Positions 53,103 through 60,767 of a stretch of 64,000 nucleotides of DNA are shown here, in pieces. Origin of the DNA: Rhodococcus sovatensis. GTDB taxonomy: Bacteria > Actinomycetota > Actinomycetes > Mycobacteriales > Mycobacteriaceae. Location: positions 1,860,001-1,924,000 of the forward strand of contig NZ_CP147846.1 of assembly GCF_037327425.1 (NCBI RefSeq), given 5' to 3'. Made by a program: the position numbers and the translations under genes. The notes under the pieces were generated by a model. The model did not search any database. It saw only the letters and a list, made by a program, of their open reading frames with translations, and was not told the DNA's origin. The stretch's first letter is position 1, and the number at the start of each line of letters is the position of its first letter.

Positions 53103-54483
53103 GGGCTTTGTCCTCCGATCTGAGCTCGGACAGTCGGTCGGAGGCAACCGGCTGCAACAGAATCCGGTCGATTCTGCGCCCGTCCATGTGCGTCACCTTC
53201 GCAATCCATCCGCCGTCGGACTCGGACGGTTCGTCGAACTCGGGGGCGGGCAGGATCGTGCAATCTCCTTCGACGGGGATTCGACCCAGCTCGGTGAGTA
53301 CGAGCCCACCGATCGTTTCGTACTCACCGTCGGGCGCGCGGTATCCCGTTGCGGACGCGACCTCGTCGATCCGAAGCAAACCGGAGCAGATCCAGCTGTC
53401 GCCCACTCGTTGTACGTCCACCTCGGGCTCGTCGTGTTCGTCTCTGACCTCTCCGACTATCTCCTCGATGAGGTCTTCCATCGTGACCATTCCGGCTGTT
53501 CCGCCGTACTCGTCGACGACCAAAGCAACCTGCATCCCATCGGCTCGAACACGCTCCATGACGGTGTCGCCGTCGAGACTGGAGGGCACTACGGGTACAT
53601 CCTGCGCGAGTGCATCGAGGCGAGTCGATCGCCGATTCGAGGCAGGCACGGCAAACGCGTGTTTGATGTGTACGACTCCGACCGTGTCGTCGAGGTCGCC
53701 GTCGACGACAGGGAAACGCGAGAATCCGGTTCGTGCCGCGGTTTCGATGAGATCGAACGCGGTGTCGGAGACCGACAACGACTCCACTTTCACCCGTGGA
53801 GTCATCAGCTCCTCCGCGGTCCGCTCGCCGAACTGGAGCGACCTGTCGACGAGCCGTGCCGTTCCCTCGTCGAGGGAACCCTGCTGCGCTGAAGTACGCA
53901 CCAGGGAACCAAGCTCGCGGGGGGAACGTGCGGATCTCAGCTCTTCGGCGGGTTCGACACCGAGCCGGCGTACAAGCCAGTTGGCCGACCCGTTGAGACC
54001 TCTGATGGCCCAGCGAAAGATCGCCGAAAATCCCGACATCGCGCCGGCTGTCGCGCGCGCAGTCCCCATCGGCAACGCGATGGCTATGTTCTTGGGAACG
54101 AGTTCGCCGAAAATCATCGAGAACGATGTCGCGATGACCAATGCCGCAGCAAGTGAGATACCCGATGCGACACTCTCGGACGCACCGGCGGCGGTGGCCA
54201 CCGGTACGAAGAAACCGGCGAGCACAGGTTCGGCAATGTACCCGGTGATCAGGGTAGTGATGGTGATTCCGAGCTGCGCGCCGGACAGCTGGAAAGACAA
54301 GGTCCGATGTGCGTGCTGGACCTGACGTGAGCGGGTGTCATCGTATGTCGAGACAGCGGAATCGACCGAGCTCTTTTCCAGAGCGGTCAACGAGAATTCT
54401 GCCGCCACGAACAAGGCTGTGCCCGCCGTCAGGGCGACAAATCCCAACAGACTGAGAATGCTGATTGCGATGTCCACCGTCAT
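53095..54483 (-). CDS. CorC/HlyC-type CNNM-CBS membrane protein (first of pair)
   Basis: Protein of 462 aa: CNNM membrane domain (SILSLLGFVALTAGTALFVA; SFSMIFGELVPKNIAIALPM), two CBS motifs (EELMTPRVKVESLSVSD; VVDEYGGTAGMVTMEDLIEE followed by IVGEVRDEHD) and a C-terminal CorC_HlyC domain (about 370-445). Homologue of Rv1842c; together with the next gene it probably forms a heteromer. Its ATG at 54483 overlaps the stop of a small ORF (ATGA). Confidence 0.93.
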   Translation of the reverse strand: MTVDIAISILSLLGFVALTAGTALFVAAEFSLTALEKSSVDSAVSTYDDTRSRQVQHAHRTLSFQLSGAQLGITITTLITGYIAEPVLAGFFVPVATAAGASESVASGISLAAALVIATSFSMIFGELVPKNIAIALPMGTARATAGAMSGFSAIFRWAIRGLNGSANWLVRRLGVEPAEELRSARSPRELGSLVRTSAQQGSLDEGTARLVDRSLQFGERTAEELMTPRVKVESLSVSDTAFDLIETAARTGFSRFPVVDGDLDDTVGVVHIKHAFAVPASNRRSTRLDALAQDVPVVPSSLDGDTVMERVRADGMQVALVVDEYGGTAGMVTMEDLIEEIVGEVRDEHDEPEVDVQRVGDSWICSGLLRIDEVASATGYRAPDGEYETIGGLVLTELGRIPVEGDCTILPAPEFDEPSESDGGWIAKVTHMDGRRIDRILLQPVASDRLSELRSEDKARG

Positions 54484-54662
54484 CGCCGCCGGAGCTGAGA
54501 CAGGAGTACCGCACCGTGTCCTGCGCCGTGCAGCTGACGTGTCGAACGAATGTCGCCGGGTTGGTCACCCGGCTCGATAGAGGAGCCCTCCGAAGTGGAG
54601 CCCTCGTCGCCGAGGTCGCTCGATGCGACCGGGGCGTTGTTGATAACGGGTGCCTCAGGCAC
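54480..54662 (-). CDS. Small acidic 60-aa ORF coupled to corC
   Basis: GTG at 54662 is preceded by GAAAGGA with seven-base spacing, an excellent ribosome site. The 60 residues begin VPEAPVINNAPVASSDLGDE and continue with Ser/Glu/Gly-rich sequence, ending GAVLLSQLRRR; the stop overlaps the corC ATG as ATGA. No recognisable family and probably disordered. It may be a real micro-protein or a leader that feeds ribosomes into corC. The palindrome GGTGCC-TCA-GGCACC (54649-54663) covers the start codon. Confidence 0.55.
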   Translation of the reverse strand: MPEAPVINNAPVASSDLGDEGSTSEGSSIEPGDQPGDIRSTRQLHGAGHGAVLLSQLRRR

Positions 54663-54681
54663 CTGGTTCCTTTCTCTCGTC

Positions 54682-54717
54682 TTCTGCGACCGTGCTCGTG
54701 AGAACACGGTCGCAGAA
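54682..54717. terminator. Hairpin after guaB1
   Basis: Perfect 13-bp inverted repeat (TTCTGCGACCGTG / CACGGTCGCAGAA) with a 10-base loop, about 75 bases past the guaB1 stop. It shares the core GCGACCGTG...CACGGTCGC with the hairpin at 59089. It may only attenuate, because the downstream corC genes have the same direction. Confidence 0.75.
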
Positions 54718-54791
54718 AGTACTCGCGATTACCGAAGGCCCTATCTTATCTGCTCGCCCGACCGATGCGGTGACAGGGAAAGTGGGACGTC

Positions 54792-56228
54792 TCACCACCC
54801 ACTCGGAAGCGGACGTCCCTCGGCGAACCCGGCTGCAGACTGAACGCCAAGCACTGCGCGCTGATGAAGCTCTGGGAGAGTTCGAGCACCTGCGTACGTG
54901 CAGGTACTCCGCAGACCCGCGCAGATGTGGTCGATGAGATCCTCCACGCCTGGGCGATCCGGGTCCAATCGCATCCTGGAACTCGAAATCCCCTCCTCGA
55001 ACAAACCCTTGCGCGCCCGGTCGAACGCGTTGTCGGTCGCGGTGCGGGCAGCAACCGCACGCTTGGAGGCCATGCCGAAGCTCTCCTTGTACGCGTGGCC
55101 GGCGGCGTCGACGCGCAGATCTCCTGGTGACTCGTAGGTCCCGGCGAACCACGATCCGATCATGACGTTCGACGCGCCTGCGGCCAGCGCGAGTGCCACA
55201 TCACGTGGATGCCTGACCCCGCCGTCCGCCCAGACGGTAGCCCCCAGCTCGGCTGCGGCCGAAGAACATTCGGCGACCGCGGAGAATTGCGGGCGGCCGA
55301 CGCCGGTCATCATTCGCGTGGTGCACATGGCTCCTGGCCCGACACCGACCTTGACGATGTTCGCGCCCGCAGCGATGAGATCGCGCGTACCTGCTGCGGA
55401 CACGACGTTTCCCGCCGCCAATGGGACGCCGAGGTCGAGTGCCGCGATGGCTGCCAGCGCATCGAGCATTTTCTCCTGATGTCCGTGCGCGGTATCGATG
55501 ACGAGGACGTCCGCCCCGGTCTCGACGAGCGACTGCGCTTTCGCAGCGACATCGCCGTTGATTCCGACTGCGGCAGCGACGCGCAGTCGTCCCGCATCGT
55601 CGATGGCGGGCGAGTATATGCCGGCGCGAACTGCTCCAGTGCGCGTGAGCACACCTGCGAGGCTTCCGTCGGCGTCGACCAGGACCGCTAGATTCTCGTG
55701 TGCCGAATCCAGGGCTTCGAAAACCGAGCGTGGGGTCGCGTCGGAGGGCACGGTGACGAAATCGGTTGCGGCGATCGACTGAAGCCTCGCGAATCGGTCC
55801 ACGTCGGCACAGGCGCCCTCGGTGACGACCCCGACCGGCTTGCCGCCTTCGACGACGATCACACCGCCGTGTGCACGCTTGTGCATCAGCGCGAGTGCGT
55901 CCGAGACCGATGCATCGGGTCCGAGGACCACCGGTGTATCGGCCACGAGGTCACGGCTCTTGACGAACGCAACTGTCTCGCTGACGGCATCGATCGGTAA
56001 ATCCTGGGGGAGGACCGTAATTCCGCCTCGGCGGGCGACGGTCTCTGCCATGCGACGGCCGGACACCGCGGTCATGTTGGAGACGACGATCGGAATGGTT
56101 GTACCTGTGCCATCGACAGTGGAGAGATCGACGTCGAACCGGGAGGTGACATCCGTCCGGTTCGGGACGAAGAACACGTCATCGTAGGTCAGGTCGTATG
56201 GGGGCCGGTGGCCATCGAGGAACTGCAC
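54792..56228 (-). CDS. guaB1: GuaB1-type IMP dehydrogenase-family enzyme (probable GMP reductase)
   Basis: Protein of 478 aa: (beta-alpha)8 barrel opening GHRPPYDLTYDDVFFVPNRT, an inserted CBS pair (about residues 95-215: VVLGPDASVSDALALMHKRA; FVTVPSDATPRSVFEALDSA), the cysteine loop VGPGAMCTTRMMTGVGRPQF and ASNVMIGSWFAGTYESPGDL. GuaB1 of mycobacteria (Rv1843c family) was shown to be a CBS-containing GMP reductase, returning GMP to IMP (from memory). Position between helicase/DMT genes and corC genes is conserved. GTG at 56228. Confidence 0.92.
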   Translation of the reverse strand: MQFLDGHRPPYDLTYDDVFFVPNRTDVTSRFDVDLSTVDGTGTTIPIVVSNMTAVSGRRMAETVARRGGITVLPQDLPIDAVSETVAFVKSRDLVADTPVVLGPDASVSDALALMHKRAHGGVIVVEGGKPVGVVTEGACADVDRFARLQSIAATDFVTVPSDATPRSVFEALDSAHENLAVLVDADGSLAGVLTRTGAVRAGIYSPAIDDAGRLRVAAAVGINGDVAAKAQSLVETGADVLVIDTAHGHQEKMLDALAAIAALDLGVPLAAGNVVSAAGTRDLIAAGANIVKVGVGPGAMCTTRMMTGVGRPQFSAVAECSSAAAELGATVWADGGVRHPRDVALALAAGASNVMIGSWFAGTYESPGDLRVDAAGHAYKESFGMASKRAVAARTATDNAFDRARKGLFEEGISSSRMRLDPDRPGVEDLIDHICAGLRSTCTYAGARTLPELHQRAVLGVQSAAGFAEGRPLPSGW

Positions 56229-56246
56229 GTTGCGTCAGCCTACCTG

Positions 56247-57113
56247 TCAGCCGGCGGCGGCGCCCTCGGTCACCATTGCTTGTGACCGCGACAGCGCAAT
56301 GGTCGAGACGATCATGACGGCAACGCACACCGCGATGACCACGAGAGCGAGAGGGCCGTCGCGTACTCGCTCGTCCAGGACGGTGATACCCAGGAACGCT
56401 GCGCCGAAAGGTTCGCCGATCGTGACTGCGGGCAGCGACGCCGACAGCGGACCGGCTTGAAATGCAACTTGTTGGAGGTAGAACCCGAGCGCGCCGCACC
56501 CGATGAGCGCATAGGTTTGCCACGCGGTCAGAGCTCCGACGAAGTCGTTCTCCACCAGATCCGATACGAATTTGGTGAACGCAACTGCAACACCGAACAA
56601 GAGGCCACCCGCCGCACCGAGCAGCAGGGCTCGGTGACCAGGATTCTTCAACACGAGCCCGGCGACCGCACACGTCGAGATGACTGCAGCCGAAATCACC
56701 AGCGGAACCAACCACTCGGAAAACGGTGCGTTCGAATGACCTTCGGTGGGATCGCCCACGACTATGAACACAGCCAAGGCGAGCGCAAGTGAGATGGCCA
56801 GCATCCAGGTGGTCCGCGTCATCGTGAAACCCGAGAATTTGGCGGACAGCGGCAGGGCGAACAGCAACATGGACACCACAAGCGGTTGGACGAGGAGGAC
56901 CGAGCCCACCCACAGCGCCGCGACCTGCATTGCGTAACCACCGATATCGCCGATCACGCCTGCCCACCAGCGTGGGCTTCGCAGGAGTGCGGATATCAGT
57001 GAGGTTCCCTCGGGTACGGCGGCGGCCGCACTCTGCTGCGCGACGGAGGCGCAGGCGAACAACATCGCCGCGATGAGCGCGAGAACGACAGGCAGAATCG
57101 GTGAGCTGCTCAT
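56247..57113 (-). CDS. DMT-family (EamA-like) membrane transporter
   Basis: Protein of 288 aa with about ten membrane helices. It has the DMT (drug/metabolite transporter) pattern seen in actinobacterial EamA/NIPA-like proteins: VVLALIAAMLFACASVAQQS, GGYAMQVAALWVGSVLLVQP and FQAGPLSASLPAVTIGEPFG. Substrate unknown; NIPA relatives carry magnesium, which would fit the neighbouring CorC genes, but this is speculation. The ATG overlaps the helicase stop (ATGA); guaB1 follows after 18 bases. Confidence 0.85.
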   Translation of the reverse strand: MSSSPILPVVLALIAAMLFACASVAQQSAAAAVPEGTSLISALLRSPRWWAGVIGDIGGYAMQVAALWVGSVLLVQPLVVSMLLFALPLSAKFSGFTMTRTTWMLAISLALALAVFIVVGDPTEGHSNAPFSEWLVPLVISAAVISTCAVAGLVLKNPGHRALLLGAAGGLLFGVAVAFTKFVSDLVENDFVGALTAWQTYALIGCGALGFYLQQVAFQAGPLSASLPAVTIGEPFGAAFLGITVLDERVRDGPLALVVIAVCVAVMIVSTIALSRSQAMVTEGAAAG

Positions 57114-58399
57114 CGACGACCCGGCCTGCGAGACCGTGTGCGTTGAGGAGTGGAGCCGGATGCCCGGCGAGAACCGGTACGCGTGGCAGTGGCGCCACTC
57201 GGCGGTGTCGACGCGCCGACAGGTATTCCGGTCGGCTTCCTCGCGCCGGTAGCCGCCACGAGAGCTGGGCTCGACGGCACGACGTCCGCGATGGGGGCGT
57301 CGAGGTGCGCTTGGTCGATGAGGGAGGTGACGTGTTCTTCCTGGTTCTCGGTCAGCAGTGTCACGACGACGCCGGTTCGGCCCGCGCGACCGGTGCGGCC
57401 GGCGCGATGCGTGTAGTCCTTCACATCGACGGGTGGATCGACGTGTACGACGAGGGTGACACCGTCGATGTCGATTCCTCGTGCAACGACGTCCGTAGCC
57501 ACCAGTACAGGTACCGATCCGTCGGTGAACGCCGCCATGGTGTGCACGCGGCTGGCCTGGGATTTGTCTCCGTGTAGTGCCGCTGCTGAAACACCCTCCG
57601 ATCGAAGCTTCTCGGTAAGTCGATCCACCGCGTGTTTGGTTCGCAGGAAAAGAATGGTGCTGCCGTCACGGGATGCGATCGCAGCTGCGACCGAATCCTT
57701 GTTCTGCGCTGTGACACGGAAGAAATGGTGCTCGACGGGTGAGTCTGCGACCGGCGCACCGACCGTTCGATGAAATGCAGGTGTGCGTAGGTACTTCTCG
57801 ATGAGAGTATTCACCTCGCCGTCGAGGGTGGCAGAGAACAACATTCGCTGTCCATCGCCAGGAGTTCGGTCGAGCAGCGCCTCGACCTGAGGCAGAAACC
57901 CGAGATCGGACATGCGGTCGGCCTCGTCTATTACTGCGATTTCCACATCTGCGAGGGACACCGCCGTTGTCGACACGAGATCCTCGAGACGTCCCGGAGT
58001 GGCAACGACGACGTCTACTCCGCGGCGAAGTACGTCGAGTTGTCGCTTGAGTGGAACTCCGCCGACCACGCTTGCAATTCGAATTCCCGACGCCAGAGCC
58101 GGCTCCTCGAGGGACGTGCTGATCTGGAGGGCGAGTTCGCGAGTGGGAACGAGCACGATGGCTCGGGGACGGGCTGGGACGCTTGCTCGGCCTGACAGGC
58201 GGTGTAGGAGTGGCAGTCCGAAGGCCAGTGTCTTCCCGGAGCCGGTGGGGGCTCGACCGAGGATGTCGCGACCGGCCAGAGCGTCGGGAATTGCTGCGGA
58301 TTGGATCGGAAAGGGCTCCTGAACGCCGAGCCGTCGCAAGGCGTGTACTACGACGGGACGCAGCCCTAGATCTGCGAACGAAGAAGTCGATCCAGGCAT
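57110..58399 (-). CDS. DEAD-box ATP-dependent RNA helicase (short-tail paralogue)
   Basis: Protein of 429 aa: Q motif FADLGLRPVVVHALRRLGVQ, Walker A APTGSGKT, PTRELA, TPGRL, DEAD in VIDEADRMSDLGF, SAT in MLFSATLD, ATDVVARGIDID and HRAGRTGRAG, all intact. The C-terminal tail is Arg/Ser/Pro/Thr-rich (about 60 residues). A paralogue lies at 60768. ATG at 58399 (MPGSTSSFADLG). It starts the operon helicase-DMT-guaB1. Unwinds RNA in ribosome assembly or cold adaptation (family role). Confidence 0.93.
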   Translation of the reverse strand: MPGSTSSFADLGLRPVVVHALRRLGVQEPFPIQSAAIPDALAGRDILGRAPTGSGKTLAFGLPLLHRLSGRASVPARPRAIVLVPTRELALQISTSLEEPALASGIRIASVVGGVPLKRQLDVLRRGVDVVVATPGRLEDLVSTTAVSLADVEIAVIDEADRMSDLGFLPQVEALLDRTPGDGQRMLFSATLDGEVNTLIEKYLRTPAFHRTVGAPVADSPVEHHFFRVTAQNKDSVAAAIASRDGSTILFLRTKHAVDRLTEKLRSEGVSAAALHGDKSQASRVHTMAAFTDGSVPVLVATDVVARGIDIDGVTLVVHVDPPVDVKDYTHRAGRTGRAGRTGVVVTLLTENQEEHVTSLIDQAHLDAPIADVVPSSPALVAATGARKPTGIPVGASTPPSGATATRTGSRRASGSTPQRTRSRRPGRR

Positions 58400-58523
58400 A
58401 GCGGAACAGTACCGCCCCGTCGTGTTCGTGTCGGTGGTGCTTGCCATCATTCGACTGGCACGAACATACGTTCGAGTTTCTGTATCGGCAGAGATCACGA
58501 TGTTCGGCGGAGATGGGGGAGTC

Positions 58524-59069
58524 ATGTGCGCGATGTGTGACGGTCGATCGATCGAGGATTACGTCGTCGGCGTGGAGGGGCTGATAGATCGGTACGGATG
58601 GGCGCTGCAGTACGTGAGTTCGCGGGCGGACGCAGAGTTGGAGGGCTCAGGGATTCAGGCGGACGACGGGGATGACCGGGACCACTTGGAGGACATCGTG
58701 CCGGCGTTCTGCTACACCGTCGGCCTGACTGCTCACGGTCATCCTGAGTTGATATTGACGGGCCGTTCGGCAGGCGAGTCCGCCTCGGTACTTAACGTGC
58801 TCGCTCGTCGCATTCTGTTCGGGTGTGTCCGCTTCGAGGCCGGGACCGAGTGCAGCGCAGGCGGTTTCGAGCTGTCGTTTGTCGACGTAGCGGAGTCCGA
58901 GGACTGGCTTCTGATGGCGTGCCGGATCTATTCCGGTGACAACGTGTCGGCAGTTCAAGCGGTGTGGCGAGACTCGGACGGCAACCTTCCCTGGGAAGGG
59001 GACTTCCCGTCGTCCATCGTGCAGCCTGTCCTCGGGCCGCCACCGGGCTGGTACGACGAGTTCGACTGA
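58524..59069 (+). CDS. DUF4262 domain protein
   Basis: Protein of 181 aa starting MCAMCDGRSIEDYVVGVEGL, with IVPAFCYTVGLTAHGHPELI then GCVRFEAGTECSAGGFELSF, the DUF4262 family. Its role is unknown. The first residues have a CxxC pair (MCAMC). The ATG at 58524 is preceded by GGGGGAG; the frame is open to 58422, but that part overlaps the divergent helicase promoter. Confidence 0.85.
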   Translation: MCAMCDGRSIEDYVVGVEGLIDRYGWALQYVSSRADAELEGSGIQADDGDDRDHLEDIVPAFCYTVGLTAHGHPELILTGRSAGESASVLNVLARRILFGCVRFEAGTECSAGGFELSFVDVAESEDWLLMACRIYSGDNVSAVQAVWRDSDGNLPWEGDFPSSIVQPVLGPPPGWYDEFD

Positions 59070-59088
59070 ACCGTCCGGTTCCTGGAAC

Positions 59089-59136
59089 CGCGACCGTGTG
59101 CTCGGAGAGATCGTGATTACCGAGCGCACGGTCGCG
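59089..59136. terminator. Bidirectional terminator hairpin between DUF4262 gene and gnd
   Basis: 17-bp inverted repeat (CGCGACCGTGTGCTCGG / CCGAGCGCACGGTCGCG) with one G-U type mismatch and a 14-base loop, between convergent genes. Shares the core GCGACCGTG...CACGGTCGC with 54682-54717. Confidence 0.85.
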
Positions 59137-59163
59137 AGCAGGTAGAACTAGGCCTGAATCCCG

Positions 59164-60615
59164 TTAAGCCTGAATCTCGCTACGGTCGCCACTCCACAGC
59201 GTGTGGAACTTGCCCTCGGAGTCGATGCGCTCGTAGGTGTGCGCGCCGAAGAAGTCGCGCTGTCCCTGAGTAAGGGCAGCAGGCAGGCGCTCAGCGCGCA
59301 ATGCGTCGTAGTAGGCGAGAGAGGACGCGAATGCGGGAACCGGAATACCGAGCGATGCTGCGGTGATGACGACACGACGCCAGCTGTCGATAGCGTCTTC
59401 GATCGCGTCCCGGAAGTACGGTGCGAGGATCAAACTCGGCAAATCGGCGTTGTCGTCGTAGGCATCCTTGATGCGGTTGAGGAAGCGAGCACGGATGATG
59501 CAACCGCCGCGCCAGATGGTGGCCAGATCACCGGGGTGCAGATTCCAGTCGTACTCTGCGCTGCCCGCTGCAATCTGGTCGAAGCCCTGTGCATATGCAA
59601 CGATTTTGGACGCATAGAGCGCGCGACTGATGTCGTGGGTGAACTGTTCGGCGTCGGAGGGCTTGGCAGCGAGAGTTCCCGACGCAAGACCGACTGCGGC
59701 CTTGCGTTGGCTACGCGATCCGGACAGTGCACGTGCGAAGACAGCTTCGGCGATGCCGGTGACCGGCACACCGAGGTCGAGGGCAGCCTTGACCGTCCAG
59801 CGGCCTGTGCCCTTCTGCTCGGCAGCATCGACGATCACATCTACGAGCGGCTGGCCGGTCTTCGCGTCGACCTGCTTCAGCACCTCGGCGGTGATCTCGA
59901 CGAGGTAGCTCTCGAGGTCGCCCGCGTTCCATTCGGTGAACACATCGGCCACCTGCTGCGGTGTGTAGTCGAGTGCGTCACGGAACAGGTTGTAGGCCTC
60001 ACCGATGAGTTGCATGTCTGCATACTCGATGCCGTTGTGCACCATCTTTACGAAGTGGCCGGATCCGTCCGGACCGATGTGTGTGCAACACGGCGTGCCA
60101 TCCACCTGTGCTGCAATCGATTCGAGCAACGGGCCGAGCGCCTTGTACGAGTCCACTGGGCCACCGGGCATGATCGACGGCCCGTTCAGCGCCCCCTCCT
60201 CGCCTCCGGAGATCCCGGCGCCGACGAAGAGCAGTCCGCGCTGTTTGAGCGACGCTTCGCGGCGAATGGTGTCGGTGTAGAGCGCATTTCCACCATCGAT
60301 GATGATGTCGCCCTCTTCCATGGCGCCTGCGAGTTCCTCGATTACTGCATCGGTGGGGTCGCCGGCCTTCACCATGATCAACACGCGGCGAGGCTTCTGC
60401 AGCGCAGCGACGAACTCTTCGATCGTCTCGGTGCGAATGAACTTCCCTTCGCTACCGTGCTCCGCCAAGAGAGCATCGGTTTTGGCGATGCTGCGGTTGT
60501 GCAGCGCAACAGTGTGCCCGTTGCGCGCGAAGTTCCTGGCGATGTTCGAACCCATCACAGCGAGTCCGGTGACACCGATCTGGGCAAGTTCTGACGAATC
60601 CACTCCTGAAGTCAT
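59164..60615 (-). CDS. gnd: 6-phosphogluconate dehydrogenase (decarboxylating)
   Basis: Protein of 483 aa, the long homodimeric form. Cofactor fold GVTGLAVMGSNIARNFARNG ending in NRS (NADP preference), catalytic region GDGSGHFVKMVHNGIEYADM with the Lys and the HNG motif, and the C-terminal domain (YDWNLHPGDLATIWRGGCII). It oxidises 6-phosphogluconate to ribulose-5-phosphate and CO2, giving NADPH. Equivalent to gnd1 (Rv1844c). ATG at 60615. Confidence 0.97.
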   Translation of the reverse strand: MTSGVDSSELAQIGVTGLAVMGSNIARNFARNGHTVALHNRSIAKTDALLAEHGSEGKFIRTETIEEFVAALQKPRRVLIMVKAGDPTDAVIEELAGAMEEGDIIIDGGNALYTDTIRREASLKQRGLLFVGAGISGGEEGALNGPSIMPGGPVDSYKALGPLLESIAAQVDGTPCCTHIGPDGSGHFVKMVHNGIEYADMQLIGEAYNLFRDALDYTPQQVADVFTEWNAGDLESYLVEITAEVLKQVDAKTGQPLVDVIVDAAEQKGTGRWTVKAALDLGVPVTGIAEAVFARALSGSRSQRKAAVGLASGTLAAKPSDAEQFTHDISRALYASKIVAYAQGFDQIAAGSAEYDWNLHPGDLATIWRGGCIIRARFLNRIKDAYDDNADLPSLILAPYFRDAIEDAIDSWRRVVITAASLGIPVPAFASSLAYYDALRAERLPAALTQGQRDFFGAHTYERIDSEGKFHTLWSGDRSEIQA

Positions 60616-60686
60616 GGGTACAGCTTTCCTTGCGGAGCGAGTGAATGAAAGTTGGGGGCCGCATTTCGTGTACGGACTCGACAGAA

Positions 60687-60732
60687 CGAGACCGGGGCGT
60701 CGTCTCGAATTCGGAACGACGCCCCGGTCTCG
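60687..60732. terminator. Terminator hairpin after repeat-tailed helicase
   Basis: Perfect 17-bp inverted repeat (CGAGACCGGGGCGTCGT / ACGACGCCCCGGTCTCG) with a 12-base loop, 35 bases past the helicase stop and upstream of the gnd start on the same strand. Confidence 0.9.
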
Positions 60733-60767
60733 GGTCGGTACTACTTCACATCAGCAAGCGTCGAGCT

